From Lachnospiraceae bacterium (GTDB lineage: Bacteria > Bacillota > Clostridia > Lachnospirales > Lachnospiraceae), in assembly GCA_014804785.1 (NCBI GenBank), contig JAAUZD010000023.1, forward strand, positions 71,973 through 135,972: a DNA stretch of 64,000 nt, written 5' to 3'. Below the pieces are notes generated by a model. It saw only the letters and a program-made list of their open reading frames with translations. It was not told the origin of the DNA and did not search any database. Below are positions 54,965 through 63,751 of this stretch, piece by piece. The stretch's first letter is position 1, and each line of letters starts with the position of its first letter. Both the position numbers and the translations under genes were made by a program.

Positions 54965-56374
54965 ATGGCTGAAAACAATCCTTTTTTAGACAGACCGGTA
55001 TCGCTTAATACAAAGAATAATTTACTGGAAATTGAGGAACACATGTATATTCTGGATGACGTTGAAAAGCCTAATGTGTTCAGAAATATGTTCCCTTATT
55101 CGGAAGTGCCGAAGATTCCTTTTAACGATAGAATCGTGCCCCATAACATGCCAAAGGATATCTGGATTACGGATACCACTTTCCGGGACGGACAGCAGTC
55201 TCGGGCACCTTACACAACGGAGCAGATTGTAACGATTTATGATTATCTCCATCGTCTTGGCGGTCCTAATGGTATGATCCGTGCCAGTGAATTTTTCTTA
55301 TATAGTAAGAAGGATCGGGATGCTGTATACAAGTGTATGGAGCGGGGCTATCAGTTCCCGGAGGTGACCAGCTGGATTCGCGCCAGCAAGGAAGATTTCA
55401 AACTTGTAAAAGAGATTGGGATGAAGGAAACCGGCATTCTGGTAAGTTGTTCCGATTATCATATTTTCCTGAAATTGAAGATGACAAGAAGACAGGCGAT
55501 GGATCATTACTTAGGCATTGTGAGAGACTGTCTTGAGGAAGGAATCAGCGTCAGATGTCATCTTGAAGATATCACAAGAGCGGATATTTATGGTTATGTG
55601 GTTCCTTTTTGTCTTGAACTTATGAAGCTGATGGAGGAATATAAGATTCCCATCAAGGTTCGTGCCTGTGACACCATGGGATACGGAGTGAATTATTCCG
55701 GTGCAGTCATTCCAAGAAGTGTGCAGGGGATTATTTATGCCCTGCATACTCATGCAGGTGTACCCCATGAACTGATAGAGTGGCATGGACACAATGATTT
55801 CTATAAGGCAGTCGTCAATTCCACGACGGCATGGCTGTATGGCTGTTCCGGTGTCAACACATCGCTTTTCGGAATCGGTGAGAGAACCGGTAATACACCG
55901 CTGGAGGCAATGGTATTTGAGTATGCTCAGCTGAAAGGCGGATTAAACGGTATGGATACCACTGTAATCACGGAGCTTGCTGAATATTATGAGAAGGAAA
56001 TCGGATATCAGGTTCCGGATAGAACGCCTTTTGTGGGAAAGAATTTTAATGTGACAAGAGCCGGGATTCATGCAGACGGTCTTTTGAAAAATGAAGAGAT
56101 TTATAATATATTTGATACAGATAAATTCCTGAACAGACCGGTGCTGTGCGCGGTATCGAATACATCTGGTCTTGCCGGAATTGCCCATTGGATCAATACT
56201 TATTTTCAATTAAGCGCCAGCGAGCAGTTGGATAAGACAAGTCCTCTGGTAACGGAAATAAAGAAATGGGTGGACAAGCAATATGAGGACGGACGTGTGA
56301 CGGTTATGACGGACAAAGAACTGACAGATCAGATTGCAGTCATCTGCAGGCAGCTGGATATGACCATCGGTTAA
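54965..56374 (+). CDS. DRE-TIM metallolyase: isopropylmalate/homocitrate synthase family, candidate Re-citrate synthase
   Basis: The 469-residue protein has an HMGL-like TIM barrel with ITDTTFRDGQQSRAPY (about residues 68-83), a metal-binding pair in EWHGHNDF and the NTSLFGIGERTGNTPLEAM signature. It lacks the long C-terminal leucine-binding domain of 2-isopropylmalate synthase. The Re-citrate synthase of Clostridium kluyveri belongs to this superfamily, so that activity is possible, as is homocitrate or isopropylmalate synthase. No leuBCD genes are near; the operon continues with a GntR regulator and isocitrate dehydrogenase, which favours citrate formation. A TTGACA/TACAAT promoter precedes it. 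The exact substrate is inference. Confidence 0.8.
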   Translation: MAENNPFLDRPVSLNTKNNLLEIEEHMYILDDVEKPNVFRNMFPYSEVPKIPFNDRIVPHNMPKDIWITDTTFRDGQQSRAPYTTEQIVTIYDYLHRLGGPNGMIRASEFFLYSKKDRDAVYKCMERGYQFPEVTSWIRASKEDFKLVKEIGMKETGILVSCSDYHIFLKLKMTRRQAMDHYLGIVRDCLEEGISVRCHLEDITRADIYGYVVPFCLELMKLMEEYKIPIKVRACDTMGYGVNYSGAVIPRSVQGIIYALHTHAGVPHELIEWHGHNDFYKAVVNSTTAWLYGCSGVNTSLFGIGERTGNTPLEAMVFEYAQLKGGLNGMDTTVITELAEYYEKEIGYQVPDRTPFVGKNFNVTRAGIHADGLLKNEEIYNIFDTDKFLNRPVLCAVSNTSGLAGIAHWINTYFQLSASEQLDKTSPLVTEIKKWVDKQYEDGRVTVMTDKELTDQIAVICRQLDMTIG

Positions 56375-56404
56375 AGGAATGAAGGAAAGGTAAGCGGATA
56401 AGCA

Positions 56405-57142
56405 ATGAGTAGTTATGATTTGAAGCAGGAAGTAACCGATAAGTATTCCCTTAGGGGAAGAGTGTTTCATAAGCTGAGAGAGGACATTTTAAATGGCAGG
56501 TATAAGGAGAATGAAGAGCTTAGAGAGGTTGCCATAGGGGAAGAACTGGGAGTAAGCCGCACGCCGGTCAGAGAGGCATTCAGGCAGCTGGAACTGGAAG
56601 GGCTGATTCAGATCGTGCCCAATAAAGGAGCTTATGTGACGGGGATTACGGCGAAGGATGTAAAAGATATTTATATGATACGCTCTTCGCTGGAGGGAAT
56701 GTGTGCGCGTCTGGCAACAGAGCATATTACGTCGGAACAGTTGGAAGAATTGGAAGAGAATGTGTATATTGCCAGTTTTCATGCATCCAAAGGGCATATG
56801 GAGCAGATGACGGAGTTGGATAACCGGTTTCATCACATTTTGTATGAGGCATGTGATTCCAAGATGCTGCAGAATCTGCTGCAGGATTTTCATCAGTATG
56901 TGATAAGGATCCGCAAGAAAACCCTCTCCACGAAGGAGCGGGGAATTGCTTCCAATGAGGAACACAGACAAATCATGGAGGCAATCAGGGCAGGAAAGCC
57001 TGATGAGGCAGAGAGATTAGCCACTTGTCATATGAATAATGCTTATGATAATATGGTTAAAAATGGTCTGTATGATATGTTTGAGTCAGGGGAACCGGAA
57101 AAGAGCATGGAACAGGAAACACGCAGACAGAACGAAAAATAA
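56405..57142 (+). CDS. GntR family regulator with FCD domain
   Basis: The 245-residue protein has an N-terminal winged helix (about residues 18-85) with EELGVSRTPVREAFRQLELE, then NKGAYVTGITAKDVKDIYMI linking to the all-helical FCD ligand domain. FCD domains often bind organic acids through a metal. The setting suggests it senses a TCA-branch acid such as citrate or 2-oxoglutarate, but this is inference. It lies 30 nt after the synthase and 21 nt before icd, and probably represses the operon through the palindrome at 54905-54916. Confidence 0.9.
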   Translation: MSSYDLKQEVTDKYSLRGRVFHKLREDILNGRYKENEELREVAIGEELGVSRTPVREAFRQLELEGLIQIVPNKGAYVTGITAKDVKDIYMIRSSLEGMCARLATEHITSEQLEELEENVYIASFHASKGHMEQMTELDNRFHHILYEACDSKMLQNLLQDFHQYVIRIRKKTLSTKERGIASNEEHRQIMEAIRAGKPDEAERLATCHMNNAYDNMVKNGLYDMFESGEPEKSMEQETRRQNEK

Positions 57143-57163
57143 AGGAAAAGAATGGAGTAAAAG

Positions 57164-58369
57164 ATGGAAAAGATTAAGATGACAACCCCCCTTGTGGAGA
57201 TGGACGGAGATGAGATGACCAGAATACTCTGGCAGATGATTAAGGACGAGCTTCTGCTTCCTTATATTGACTTAAAGACAGAGTATTATGATTTAGGGCT
57301 TGAGTACAGAAATGAAACAAATGATCAGGTCACAGTGGACAGTGCAGAAGCAACAAAGAAGTATGGAGTAGCAGTCAAGTGTGCAACCATCACACCCAAT
57401 GCAGCCAGAATGACAGAGTATAATCTAAAAGAAATGTGGAAGAGCCCCAATGGCACCATCAGAGCGATTCTGGACGGAACTGTGTTCAGAGCGCCTATTC
57501 TGATTAAAGGAATCGTTCCTTATGTTAAAAACTGGACAAAACCCATCACGATAGCCCGTCATGCTTATGGTGACGTCTATAAGAACACTGAAATCAAGGT
57601 TCCCGGAAGAGGAAAGGCGGAACTGGTCTTTACTGCTGAGGATGGAACGCAGATCAGAGAATTGATACATGATTTTGACGGGGCGGGAATTATCCAGGGC
57701 ATTCATAACACGGAGAAATCCATTTCCAGTTTTGCAAGAGCATGTTTTAACTATGCAATTGATACAAAGCAGGATTTGTGGTTCGCCACGAAAGATACCA
57801 TTTCCAAAAAATATGATCATACGTTTAAGGATATCTTTCAGGAGATTTATGACGCAGAGTACAAAGAAAAATTTGAAAAGCTTGGCATAGAATATTTTTA
57901 TACATTAATTGATGATGCAGTTGCCCGTGTCATTCGTTCGGAAGGCGGTTTTATATGGGCATGTAAGAACTATGACGGTGATGTTATGTCAGATATGGTG
58001 GCTACTGCGTACGGGGATCTTTCCATGATGACTTCTGTTCTGGTTTCTCCCAGCGGTGTCTATGAATATGAGGCTGCCCACGGAACAGTTCAGCGCCATT
58101 ATTATAAACACCTGAAGGGAGAAGAGACTTCCACGAACTCCATTGCAACGATCTTTGCATGGACCGGTGCGCTTCGCAAAAGAGGGGAACTGGACAAAAT
58201 CCCTGAATTAGTGGCATTTGCAGATAAGTTGGAGAAAGCCTGTATCAAAACCGTAGAGGACGGAAAAATGACAAAGAGCCTGTCCCTTATCTCAACCTGT
58301 GAAAATCCGGTTATTTTAAACAGCTTAGATTTCATCAAAGCAATCAGAGAAACCTTTGATTCTTTATAA
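57164..58369 (+). CDS. icd: NADP-dependent isocitrate dehydrogenase (eukaryotic-like type)
   Basis: The enzyme decarboxylates isocitrate to 2-oxoglutarate with NADP. The 401-residue protein begins with [15 protein letters not shown] and shows [38 protein letters not shown], and the late [20 protein letters not shown] coenzyme region. These belong to the homodimeric, eukaryotic-like subfamily rather than the Escherichia coli type. It closes the operon with the synthase and GntR regulator. No aconitase gene is in the window. The stop lies 3 nt from that of the convergent ABC-F gene, with no terminator visible between. Confidence 0.96.
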   Translation: MEKIKMTTPLVEMDGDEMTRILWQMIKDELLLPYIDLKTEYYDLGLEYRNETNDQVTVDSAEATKKYGVAVKCATITPNAARMTEYNLKEMWKSPNGTIRAILDGTVFRAPILIKGIVPYVKNWTKPITIARHAYGDVYKNTEIKVPGRGKAELVFTAEDGTQIRELIHDFDGAGIIQGIHNTEKSISSFARACFNYAIDTKQDLWFATKDTISKKYDHTFKDIFQEIYDAEYKEKFEKLGIEYFYTLIDDAVARVIRSEGGFIWACKNYDGDVMSDMVATAYGDLSMMTSVLVSPSGVYEYEAAHGTVQRHYYKHLKGEETSTNSIATIFAWTGALRKRGELDKIPELVAFADKLEKACIKTVEDGKMTKSLSLISTCENPVILNSLDFIKAIRETFDSL

Positions 58370-58372
58370 GAG

Positions 58373-60289
58373 TTACTCGTTTAAAAGAATCTCCCATTGT
58401 TCATACAGCGGTAGCAGCTTCTCATTCAGATCCTGCTGCCGTTTTGCCAATTCCTGGAGTTTTGACACATCCGTTGCCACATCAGGCTGACTCATGGTAC
58501 TTTCAATATCTGAAAGTTCCTGTTCTAAAGATGTGATGGCTTCTTCGCATTTTCGCAGATCATTTTCCTTTTTGCGCGCCTTGGCCTGTAATTCCTTCTG
58601 CGCCTGCCAATCCAGCTTTGTCTCGGAAAGTATGGTTTCTTTTTTGGAAGTAAGGGCTTGCGATGGAAGAGCAGTTCCGGTGATTGTATTTTTCTTTTCC
58701 AGGTAATAGTCGTAATTTCCAAGATAGCTGATTAGCTTTCCGTCTGCAAGTTCCAAAATCCTGTTGGCTGTGCGGTTGATAAAATAACGGTCATGAGACA
58801 CATAAAGGACCGTGCCTTCGTAGGCATTTAAGGCATCTTCCAGAATTTCCTTGGAAGTAATATCCAGATGGTTGGTAGGCTCATCCAGTATCAGAAAATT
58901 GGATTCTGAGAGCATCAGTTTGGCGAGGGATACCCGCCCCCGCTCGCCGCCGCTCAAATCGCCGATACGCTTATAGACGTCTTCGCCGGTAAAAAGAAAT
59001 GCGGCGAGAGTGCTTCTGATTTCTGTGTTATTTAAGTAAGGGTAGGCATCGGATATTTCTTCAAACAAGGTTTTTTCCATATGCAGGACATGGTGTTCCT
59101 GATCGTAGTATCCTATATGTACATTGGTGCCTAAGGCGATGGTGCCGGAATCCGCCTCCAGAAGATTGTTGATAATCTTTAAGATAGTGGTCTTCCCGGT
59201 GCCGTTGTCACCGATAATGGAAACATGTTCTCCCCGCTTGATATCCATGGCGATATCAGAAAAAAGTTCCTGCTTTCCAAAGGATTTTGAAAGTCCTTCT
59301 ATATGAAGTACATCATTGCCGCTGGTACATCTGGGGGTCAGCGTCATATGAATATCCGTGCGTGCCATGGTGGGCTTGTCAAGAACCTCTATTTTGTTTA
59401 ACATTTTTTCACGGCTTTCCGCCCGCTTTATGGACTTTTCACGGTTGAAAGATCTCAGCTTTTCAATCACTTCTTCCTGGTGCTTTATTTCCTGCTGTTG
59501 TTTCAGGTAGGCGTTTAAAGCGGCAGTGCGAAGCTGCTCTTTTTTTATGGCATAGGCAGAATAATTGCCGGCAAAGGAAGTAGCCTTTGTCTGATCGATT
59601 TCAACGACCTTTCCGGTAATCCGGTCAAGGAAATAGCGGTCATGTGATACGATAAGAACAGCGCCTTTATAATTCAGCAAATAAGTTTCCAGCCATGAGA
59701 TGGAATTTAAGTCCAGATGATTGGTAGGTTCGTCTAAAATGATAAGGTCAGGGTTAAGGAGCAGAAGACGCCCTAAAGCAACCCGGGTCTTCTGACCGCC
59801 GGACAACGTAGATATCTGCTTGGAAAATTCCTCCTCCGTAAAACCAAGTCCTTTTAAGACGCCTGTAATCTCGCTTTTATAAGCATATCCGTTGGCAAGC
59901 TCGAAGGAGTGGGTAAGCCGTGAATAAGTCTCCATCAGATTATCCAAGCCGCTGCCTGTTGCCTGTTTCATGGAAAGCTCAATCTGGCGAATCTGACGCT
60001 CCATCTCAATGATATCCGCCTTAACGCTAAGGAGCTCATCATAAATGGTGTTTTCACTGTCCACATCCTGATTTTGAGCCAAATATCCTAAGGTCTTTCC
60101 TTTAGAAAGGGAGATGACCCCTTCATCCGCAGACAGTTCGCCTACGATAATGCGCAGTAATGTAGTCTTTCCGGCGCCATTTATCCCTACAATGGCAGCT
60201 TTATCGTAATCCTCAATATGAAATGAAACATTACAAAGCACAGGCTGCTCGCCAAATGCCTTTGATATATTCTGACATGATAAAATCAT
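58373..60289 (-). CDS. ABC-F family ATPase (YdiF/Uup-like)
   Basis: ABC-F proteins have two ATPase domains on one chain and no membrane domain; many act on the ribosome. The 638-residue protein has Walker A motifs GINGAGKTT (about residue 36) and GDNGTGKTT (about residue 360), and signatures LSGGQKTRV and LSGGERGRV. Walker B stretches are LIILDEPTNHLD and FLILDEPTNHLD. A linker of charged helices separates the domains, and a coiled-coil C-terminus (about residues 545-638) is present. Antibiotic-resistance members exist, but length and layout fit housekeeping members better. The start has an AAAGGA site. Confidence 0.93.
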   Translation of the reverse strand: MILSCQNISKAFGEQPVLCNVSFHIEDYDKAAIVGINGAGKTTLLRIIVGELSADEGVISLSKGKTLGYLAQNQDVDSENTIYDELLSVKADIIEMERQIRQIELSMKQATGSGLDNLMETYSRLTHSFELANGYAYKSEITGVLKGLGFTEEEFSKQISTLSGGQKTRVALGRLLLLNPDLIILDEPTNHLDLNSISWLETYLLNYKGAVLIVSHDRYFLDRITGKVVEIDQTKATSFAGNYSAYAIKKEQLRTAALNAYLKQQQEIKHQEEVIEKLRSFNREKSIKRAESREKMLNKIEVLDKPTMARTDIHMTLTPRCTSGNDVLHIEGLSKSFGKQELFSDIAMDIKRGEHVSIIGDNGTGKTTILKIINNLLEADSGTIALGTNVHIGYYDQEHHVLHMEKTLFEEISDAYPYLNNTEIRSTLAAFLFTGEDVYKRIGDLSGGERGRVSLAKLMLSESNFLILDEPTNHLDITSKEILEDALNAYEGTVLYVSHDRYFINRTANRILELADGKLISYLGNYDYYLEKKNTITGTALPSQALTSKKETILSETKLDWQAQKELQAKARKKENDLRKCEEAITSLEQELSDIESTMSQPDVATDVSKLQELAKRQQDLNEKLLPLYEQWEILLNE

Positions 60290-60352
60290 AATGATATGTC
60301 CTTTCCTGAGATTTCAGTATCTGGTTATTATTTACAGGGTGACCAGTAGTCC

Positions 60353-60489
60353 GCACAGGACAGGTGAATATACCAACGTCGTCGCGCTCTCGCTCCATAA
60401 AAACGTAACAGACGCTAGACTCGAAAGAACCTCGTCAAGCGCTGACGTTTTTATAGGGACTCCTTATGGTATATTAACCTGTCCTGTGC
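60353..60489. repeat. Long hairpin element, copy 1
   Basis: The outer arms 60354-60374 and 60468-60488 pair at 20 of 21 positions, plus a G-C extension. Inside, ATAAAAACGT pairs with ACGTTTTTAT, and CAG/CTG, CGCT/AGCG form an inner helix around a GA-rich loop. The core (about 60373-60469) recurs in opposite orientation as copy 2. No coding frame over it looks real. There is no T-run to make it a terminator. Together with copy 2 it occupies most of the 569-nt gap between abc-f and rex. Confidence 0.85.
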
Positions 60490-60555
60490 TACGCTATCGG
60501 TTAGCCTGCAAAATAGCATAATGCTCGTTGCTTTTCACCAGGTAGCCGAAACACA

Positions 60556-60693
60556 GCTCTGAGAGGATAAATAATCCATAAGGAGCCCCTCAAAAAGCGT
60601 CAGCGCTTGACGAGGTTTTTTCGAGTCTAGCGTCTGCTACGCTTTTTGCGGAGCGGGAGCGCGGCGACGCCTAATTATTTATCCTCTCAGAGC
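60556..60693. repeat. Long hairpin element, copy 2 (inverted)
   Basis: The outer arms 60556-60575 and 60674-60693 pair perfectly over 20 bp, but their sequence is unrelated to the arms of copy 1. The reverse complement of the core (60576-60673) matches copy 1 closely, including AGACGCTAGACTCGAAA and CCTCGTCAAGCGCTGACG. The inner helix is CAAAAAGCGT with ACGCTTTTTG, an extra G-C pair and a C-G for T-A exchange relative to copy 1. The 66 nt between the copies (60490-60555) hold nothing I can name. Confidence 0.85.
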
Positions 60694-60760
60694 GTCCGTT
60701 CAGCCAATTTGTGAAAAGTACAGTACCAGTTTACAGATGATAAAAGGGAATGTCAATGAA

Positions 60761-60789
60761 TTGACATTATTTTAACAGTGTTATATATT
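60761..60789 (+). promoter_or_regulatory. rex promoter with Rex-like operator
   Basis: TTGACA (60761-60766), 17 nt and TATATT (60784-60789) form a good promoter. TTGACATTATTTTAACAG (from 60761) matches the Rex consensus TTGTTAANNNNTTAACAA at 10 of its 14 defined positions. A separate perfect repeat, AATGTCAAT-GA-ATTGACATT, spans 60749-60768. Both suggest autoregulation. Confidence 0.55.
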
Positions 60790-60858
60790 ATTTCTATAAG
60801 CTTTTTTATAGTGATAGCGTGCTCATTGCGGCACTTTTGGTTACAGGAGGCAATCCGG

Positions 60859-61521
60859 GTGGACAATAAAGAAATCTCACAGGCTGTGATTGGACGTCTT
60901 CCAAGATATTTCAGATATCTGGGGGAGCTTAAGGATGAGGGGATTGAGAGGATTTCATCTCAGGAACTTAGCGATATTATGAAGGTCACGGCATCCCAGA
61001 TACGTCAGGATTTTAATAACTTTGGCGGTTTTGGACAGCAGGGGTATGGATACAAGGTAGAATACCTTTATGAAGAAATCGGCAGGATCTTAGGTCTTGA
61101 AAAGACGCATGATTTGATCATAATCGGGGCAGGAAATCTGGGGCAGGCATTGGCAAATTATATGAATTTTGAGAGAAGAGGATTCCTGTTCCGGGGAATC
61201 TTCGATCAGAACCCAGAACTCTACGGAAAGAAGATACGTAATATGGAAGTAAGACCTATGGAGGAAATGGAGTCTTTTGTGAAGCAAAATGAGATTGATA
61301 TCGCTGTTCTCACCATTCCAAAGGCAGGTGCTGTAAAAGTGGCTGAAAGGCTGGTAGATAACGGCATCAAGGGGATTTGGAATTTTGCGCACGTAGACTT
61401 AAATGTTCCAAAGGAAATTCAGGTGGAGAATGTTCATTTGTCGGACAGCCTGATGAAACTGGCTTATAATATAAATCGTTATGAAAGCGAATCCATTCAA
61501 ACACCTGGCAGTTCTTTATAA
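60859..61521 (+). CDS. rex: Redox-sensing transcriptional repressor Rex
   Basis: Rex binds NADH or NAD+ and represses fermentation genes when the NADH/NAD+ ratio is low. The start is placed at GTG 60859, 8 nt after AGGAGG; the longer frame from 60778 would begin upstream of the predicted transcription start. The 220-residue protein has an N-terminal winged helix (DIMKVTASQIRQDFNNFGGF) and a Rossmann domain with IIGAGNLGQALANY (about residue 88). It heads an operon with a coiled-coil protein, nnr and alr. Confidence 0.95.
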   Translation: MDNKEISQAVIGRLPRYFRYLGELKDEGIERISSQELSDIMKVTASQIRQDFNNFGGFGQQGYGYKVEYLYEEIGRILGLEKTHDLIIIGAGNLGQALANYMNFERRGFLFRGIFDQNPELYGKKIRNMEVRPMEEMESFVKQNEIDIAVLTIPKAGAVKVAERLVDNGIKGIWNFAHVDLNVPKEIQVENVHLSDSLMKLAYNINRYESESIQTPGSSL

Positions 61522-61544
61522 TAGAAAATTACGGGAGAATTAAG

Positions 61545-62171
61545 ATGTCAAGATCAGATGAAATCTATAAACCTGCGCTGGAAAGCAAAAGAATACCCAT
61601 TCTTACGCTGGATCATAAATGGCATAAGCTCTTTACACAGACAGAACCAAATAAACGGTTAAAACGGCGTGAAGAGGAATTGAATGAACTGATAAAGAAG
61701 CAGGGCAAGGCAAATACAGAAATCAAGGAAATCAAAAAACTGAAGAGAAAGCTGATGCAGGGAATCATGGATAATGCCAGTGAAGCTTCGTCGGGAAAGG
61801 ATGCCAGAGCCATAAGGAAAACGGATGAGAGCAAGCGCCTTATAGGGGAATGCAATGAGAAAATTGCCGGTTATGAAGACGAACTGATAGAATTGCCCAG
61901 GCAGATTGACAAGGTCAATAAGGAATTAATGTTGATGACCATGGAAATCTGCTATGAGAGGTTGAAAGAAAATGAGAAAGAGATCGATGAAATCACAAAG
62001 TGGGTTACTCAGATAAAGGAGGAACTAAAGCAAAAACTGATTATAAAGCAGGAAAAGGAACTTATGAATCAGGAACTTTATTCTTATATGCACGATATCT
62101 TTGGGGCGGACGTGATTGATCTGTTTGATATGAAGTATAAGGTCGAAGAAACGGAAAACAGCAGAAGGTAA
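61545..62171 (+). CDS. Coiled-coil protein of unknown function
   Basis: The 208-residue protein is highly charged and mostly helical, with heptad-like runs at about residues 38-75 and 100-185. It has no signal peptide, membrane segment or cysteine cluster. I do not recognise a family. It lies 23 nt after rex and 15 nt before nnr in the same operon, so a link to redox or wall functions is possible but only inferred from position. Confidence 0.8.
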   Translation: MSRSDEIYKPALESKRIPILTLDHKWHKLFTQTEPNKRLKRREEELNELIKKQGKANTEIKEIKKLKRKLMQGIMDNASEASSGKDARAIRKTDESKRLIGECNEKIAGYEDELIELPRQIDKVNKELMLMTMEICYERLKENEKEIDEITKWVTQIKEELKQKLIIKQEKELMNQELYSYMHDIFGADVIDLFDMKYKVEETENSRR

Positions 62172-62186
62172 TGAGGCTTGTATAAA

Positions 62187-63701
62187 ATGAAATATATTTT
62201 GAAGGCACATGAAATGAAAGAGTATGACAGGGATACCAGTGAAAGAATTGGTATCCCTTCTATGGTTCTTATGGAGAGGGCAGCGCTTTCGGTGGTGGAT
62301 GCTGCCTTTAAGAACAGACAGATGCCCGGAAAGGTGCTGATTGTTGCAGGAACAGGCAACAATGGAGGGGACGGATTGGCAGTTGGAAGGCTTCTGGCGC
62401 TTAAAGGGGTAGAAGTTACTTTCTTCATGGCGGGCGCGCCTGAGAAGATGAGTGAGGAAACAAAGGCGCAGGCTGCCATTATTAAAAATTTAGGGTTTTC
62501 CATACAGGGCAAATTAGAAGTGAAAGAATATGATATGGTAGTAGATGCTTTGTTTGGAATCGGTTTATCCAGAAATGTAGAAGGAGAATATTTAGGGGCG
62601 ATAGAAAAAATAAATGACTGCGGGCGCAGGGGCGCTTTTATTTGTGCCTTGGATATACCGTCGGGAATCTGTGCGGATACCGGCAGGATTTTAGGCGGAG
62701 CGGTCCGGGCAGACTTGACAGTGACGTTTGCTTTTGCAAAAAGGGGGCATTTATTATACCCAGGAAGAGAATATACAGGGAAATTAGTGGTTAAAGATAT
62801 CGGCATTACGCAGCAGTCTTTCCGAAAAGGAAAACCGGAGGCTTTTTGTTATGAAAGAAGCGATGTAGGAGGACTCCTTCCCAAACGAAGACCGGATGGA
62901 AATAAGGGGACTTTCGGTAAGGTTCTGCTTCTGGCGGGAAGTCATGATATGGGCGGCGCCTGTATTTTATGCGGAGGCAGTATTTTGAGGGTGGGCGCTG
63001 GTATGGTAAAAATCATAACGCCTTCCTGCAACCGGGAAATCGTGCAAAAAAAATTTCCGGAAGCCATGTTGTATACCTTTGATGAAATGCCGGATTTAAA
63101 ACAAGTGCGTTCTTCCATGGACTGGGCGGATGTGATTGTTGCAGGTCCGGGAATGGGAACAGGCAAAAATGCAGGTCTGCTGATAGAATATGTGTTGAGA
63201 GAAGGAAAAGGTCCAATGGTGCTTGACGCAGATGCACTGAATCTGATTGCGGCTCATGAACGACTTCGTATGCTGGCGGCAGCATATGAAGCAGGCGAGC
63301 TGATTTTAACGCCTCATCCAGGTGAACTGATACGCCTTGCAAGGACGGGAATGGAGGAATATCATAGTCAAAGAGAAAGGTTTTTGTCTGAACTTGCCGG
63401 AGAAATGGGGAGCATCATAGTTGGCAAAGATGCAGTGACAATCGCAGTGCAGGCAGGGCGGAAGGAAGTTTATATCAATACATCAGGAAATGACGGGATG
63501 GCTACTGCCGGCAGCGGAGATGTGCTGGCAGGCATGATAGGCGGACTGCTTGCACAGAAAGCAGATGCCTTTGATGCAGCATGTCTGGGGGTATACCTGC
63601 ATGGTCTGGCTGGGGAGGAGGCATCCCTGAAAAACGGGCGCCGGGCAGTGGTGGCATCAGATCTCATAAAGAATATCCCTTTCGTGATGGAAGATTTATG
63701 A
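62187..63701 (+). CDS. nnr: Bifunctional NAD(P)H-hydrate repair enzyme
   Basis: Nnr repairs hydrated NADH and NADPH: the N-terminal half is the epimerase, the C-terminal half the ADP-dependent dehydratase. The 504-residue protein has the epimerase motif GTGNNGGDGLAVGR (about residues 54-67) and VVDALFGIGLSR. The dehydratase half shows KGTFGKVLLLAGSHDMGGA, VVAGPGMGTGKN, TPHPGELIRL and SGNDGMATAGSGDVLAGMIG. The start at ATG 62187 is preceded by a modest GAGG; a TTG at 62178 is an alternative. Its place behind rex fits nicotinamide homeostasis. Confidence 0.95.
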   Translation: MKYILKAHEMKEYDRDTSERIGIPSMVLMERAALSVVDAAFKNRQMPGKVLIVAGTGNNGGDGLAVGRLLALKGVEVTFFMAGAPEKMSEETKAQAAIIKNLGFSIQGKLEVKEYDMVVDALFGIGLSRNVEGEYLGAIEKINDCGRRGAFICALDIPSGICADTGRILGGAVRADLTVTFAFAKRGHLLYPGREYTGKLVVKDIGITQQSFRKGKPEAFCYERSDVGGLLPKRRPDGNKGTFGKVLLLAGSHDMGGACILCGGSILRVGAGMVKIITPSCNREIVQKKFPEAMLYTFDEMPDLKQVRSSMDWADVIVAGPGMGTGKNAGLLIEYVLREGKGPMVLDADALNLIAAHERLRMLAAAYEAGELILTPHPGELIRLARTGMEEYHSQRERFLSELAGEMGSIIVGKDAVTIAVQAGRKEVYINTSGNDGMATAGSGDVLAGMIGGLLAQKADAFDAACLGVYLHGLAGEEASLKNGRRAVVASDLIKNIPFVMEDL

Positions 63702-63751
63702 GAGGGGTTAAAATACAATCTGCTACAGTGCAGAGGGAGAGAGGAATCGTT

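Noticed and set aside
58373..60289. Antibiotic-resistance ABC-F protein
   Set aside because: Length, domain linker and C-terminal coiled-coil match housekeeping YdiF/Uup-like proteins; no resistance context is visible.
60291..60521. 76-codon plus-strand frame over hairpin copy 1
   Set aside because: It runs through both arms of the hairpin, has no ribosome binding site, and its codons simply follow the repeat.
60778..60858. Longer N-terminus for Rex
   Set aside because: It would begin before the predicted transcription start, encodes a hydrophobic stretch unlike Rex, and the GTG at 60859 has AGGAGG.
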